From JAXMCI01 sp046349435 (GTDB taxonomy: Bacteria > Pseudomonadota > Alphaproteobacteria > Dongiales > Dongiaceae), in assembly GCA_046349435.1 (NCBI GenBank), contig JAXMCI010000011.1, forward strand, positions 134,330-198,329: 64,000 nt of DNA. The letters run 5' to 3'. A program made the position numbers and the translations under genes. Positions 62,513-64,000 of this stretch are shown here, in pieces (position 1 is the stretch's first letter; each line of letters starts with the position of its first letter). The notes under the pieces were generated by a model. The model was not told where the DNA came from. It searched no databases and saw only the letters and a list, made by a program, of their open reading frames with translations.

Positions 62513-63925
62513 ATGACCGCGAACCCCCCGGCGGCCGCGCTCGCCGCCACCCCGGCCGCCACGCCGGCCGCCACCACGGCCCTTGCCCTGGCCGCCATCG
62601 TCCTCGCCGCCGGGCAGGGCACCAGGATGCGCTCGGACCTGCCCAAGGTGCTGCACCGGGTCGCCGGGCGGCCGATGATCAACCACGTGCTCGACCGGCT
62701 GGGCGAGCTCGGCTGCCGGCCGGTGGTGCCGGTGATCGCCCCCGGGATGGATGCGGTGGCCGAGGCGGTGCGACCCTGGGCGGCGGCGATCCAGCCGGTC
62801 GCGCGCGGCACCGCCGACGCGGTGCGCGCCGCCGAGGCGCTGCTCGACGGCTTCGCCGGCGACGTGCTGATCGCCTATGGCGACGCGCCGCTGATCGAGG
62901 CGGCGACCCTGCGCCGGCTGGCGGAGCGCCGCGGCGCATCCGACCGCCCGGACCTGGTGCTGCTCGCCATGCGGCCGGACGACCCCGCGGAGTACGGCCG
63001 GGTGCTGCTCGGCGCAGGCGACGCGGTCGAGCGCATCGTCGAGCATCGCGACGCGACGCCGGCGGAGCGCGCGGTGCGGCTCTGCAACTCCGGCATGATG
63101 CTGGTCGACGGCGCCCGGCTGTTCGGCTGGCTGGCGGCGATCGGCAACGACAACGCCAAGGGCGAGTTCTACCTCACCGACATCGTCGCCGTGGCGCGGC
63201 GCGCCGGCGCGCGCTGCGTCGCAATCGAGGGCTCCGCCGCGGAGCTCGCCGGCGTCAACAGCCGGGCCGAGCTCGCCGCCGCCGAGGCGGTGCTGCAGGG
63301 CCGGCTGCGCCGCGCCGCGATGGCGGGCGGCGCCACGCTGGTCGATCCCGGCAGCGTGTTCCTCTCCGCCGACACGCGGATCGGCCGCGACGTGGTGATC
63401 GGGCCGTTCGTCCATATCGGGCCCGGCGTCGCCATCGGCGACGGCGTCGAGATCGCCGCCTTCAGCCATCTCGAGGGCGCCACCGTCGAGCAGGGCGCGG
63501 TGATCGGCCCGTTCGCCCGGCTGCGCAAGGGCAGCCGGATCGGGGAGGGGGCCAAGGTCGGCAACTTCGTCGAGACCAAGAACGTCGCGCTCGGCCGCGG
63601 CGCCAAGGCCAACCACCTCTCCTATCTCGGCGATGCCGAGATCGGCGCCAGGGCGAACATCGGCGCCGGCACCATCACCTGCAACTACGACGGCTTCGAC
63701 AAGAGCCGGACGGTGATCGGCGCCGGCGCCTTCATCGGCTCCGACACCGCGCTGGTCGCGCCGGTCACCGTCGGCGAGGGCGCCATCATCGGGGCCGGCA
63801 GCGTCATCACCGCGGACGTCGCCGCCGACTCGCTGGCGATCGCCCGCGCGCCGCAGGTCGAGAAGGCGGGCTGGGCGGCCCGCTTCCGGCTGTGGAAGCG
63901 CGGCGGCGACCGCCGCGCCGGCTGA
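62513..63925 (+). CDS. glmU: Bifunctional UDP-N-acetylglucosamine pyrophosphorylase/GlcN-1-P acetyltransferase
   Basis: A 470-residue GlmU that makes UDP-GlcNAc for peptidoglycan and lipopolysaccharide. The N-terminal uridylyltransferase has VLAAGQGTRMRSDLPKVLH and GDAPLIEAATL; the C-terminal left-handed beta-helix shows NFVETKNVALGRGAKANHLS and GAGTITCNYDGFDK. The first 20 residues are Ala/Thr-rich, and a start at a later codon is possible. 43 bases after the DUF3108 stop; glmS follows after 24 bases. Confidence 0.93.
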   Translation: MTANPPAAALAATPAATPAATTALALAAIVLAAGQGTRMRSDLPKVLHRVAGRPMINHVLDRLGELGCRPVVPVIAPGMDAVAEAVRPWAAAIQPVARGTADAVRAAEALLDGFAGDVLIAYGDAPLIEAATLRRLAERRGASDRPDLVLLAMRPDDPAEYGRVLLGAGDAVERIVEHRDATPAERAVRLCNSGMMLVDGARLFGWLAAIGNDNAKGEFYLTDIVAVARRAGARCVAIEGSAAELAGVNSRAELAAAEAVLQGRLRRAAMAGGATLVDPGSVFLSADTRIGRDVVIGPFVHIGPGVAIGDGVEIAAFSHLEGATVEQGAVIGPFARLRKGSRIGEGAKVGNFVETKNVALGRGAKANHLSYLGDAEIGARANIGAGTITCNYDGFDKSRTVIGAGAFIGSDTALVAPVTVGEGAIIGAGSVITADVAADSLAIARAPQVEKAGWAARFRLWKRGGDRRAG

Positions 63926-63949
63926 GCCCGCGCGCAGGACGGGGGAGCC

Positions 63950-64000
63950 ATGTGCGGCATCATCGGCATTCTGGGCAAGGCGCCGGCGGCGCCGCTGCTG
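63950..64000 (+). CDS. glmS: Glutamine-fructose-6-phosphate transaminase, N-terminus only
   Basis: The first 17 codons (MCGIIGILGKAPAAPLL) before the window edge. Cys2 is the glutaminase nucleophile of GlmS. GGGGGAG precedes the ATG. GlmS makes glucosamine-6-phosphate, the precursor used by GlmU just upstream. Confidence 0.85.
   Translation, partial: MCGIIGILGKAPAAPLL

Overview
The window is very GC-rich, densely coded DNA with short intergenic gaps. It carries dispersed alphaproteobacterial-type intergenic repeats (inverted units ending in TGTCAT/ATGAC) and one GGAAC-N16-CGTT promoter of the type read by the alphaproteobacterial general stress sigma factor EcfG. Gene content (BKACE-based carnitine degradation, fused GcvT-type demethylating oxidoreductases, HWE histidine kinase, hyp genes) fits a metabolically versatile alphaproteobacterium, perhaps Rhodospirillales-like. 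The taxonomic placement is inference.

Layout. (1) 0.2-3.7 kb: a carnitine module in the order cdhR-cdhC-cdhA-cdhB, which would turn L-carnitine into glycine betaine. (2) 3.8-11.5 kb, plus strand: a dipeptide/nickel-type ABC transporter (two permeases and a double ATPase, no binding protein), an EamA exporter, an MFS carrier and a hydantoinase/oxoprolinase. (3) 11.6-19.2 kb: a phosphonate-monoester-hydrolase-like sulfatase divergent from a polyamine/iron/phosphonate-type ABC transporter flanked by two paralogous binding proteins, then a GNAT acetyltransferase. (4) 19.2-25.7 kb, minus strand: a glycine-betaine/TMAO-type ABC transporter (ProX, ProV, fused double permease) ending in an FAD/GcvT demethylating oxidoreductase, with a divergent DeoR regulator. 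(5) 26.7-33.4 kb, minus strand: a sugar-type MFS carrier, then an operon of choline-kinase-like enzyme, second FAD/GcvT oxidoreductase, second choline-kinase-like enzyme and a DHDPS-family aldolase. (6) 33.5-42.5 kb: hipBA, an alpha/beta hydrolase, acyl-CoA dehydrogenase, FAD-linked oxidase, a methyltransferase-glycosyltransferase fusion, Sua5/YwlC and CysQ. (7) 42.6-45.0 kb: small unknowns, one with an EcfG promoter, a DUF3124 protein and a GntR regulator. (8) 45.0-52.3 kb: hypFCDEAB with divergent nikR and a truncated nickel permease fused in frame in front of hypF; no hydrogenase structural genes are in view. (9) 52.5-64 kb: fatty acid desaturase, small unknowns, transglutaminase, a frameshifted hybrid histidine kinase, an HWE kinase, a PEP-CTERM protein, tRNA-Val, a DUF3108 protein, glmU and the start of glmS.

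How it works together. Regions 1, 4 and 5 point to uptake and stepwise demethylation of methylated amines: carnitine gives glycine betaine, and the two DMGDH-like enzymes would pass methyl groups to tetrahydrofolate. The pairing of one such enzyme with two choline-kinase-like proteins and an aldolase, plus a DeoR regulator (a family that usually senses phosphorylated metabolites), is the least explained assembly here and the best candidate for an undescribed pathway. Two loci look damaged: the nickel permease has lost its N-terminal half, and the hybrid kinase has a one-base deletion in its receiver domain.
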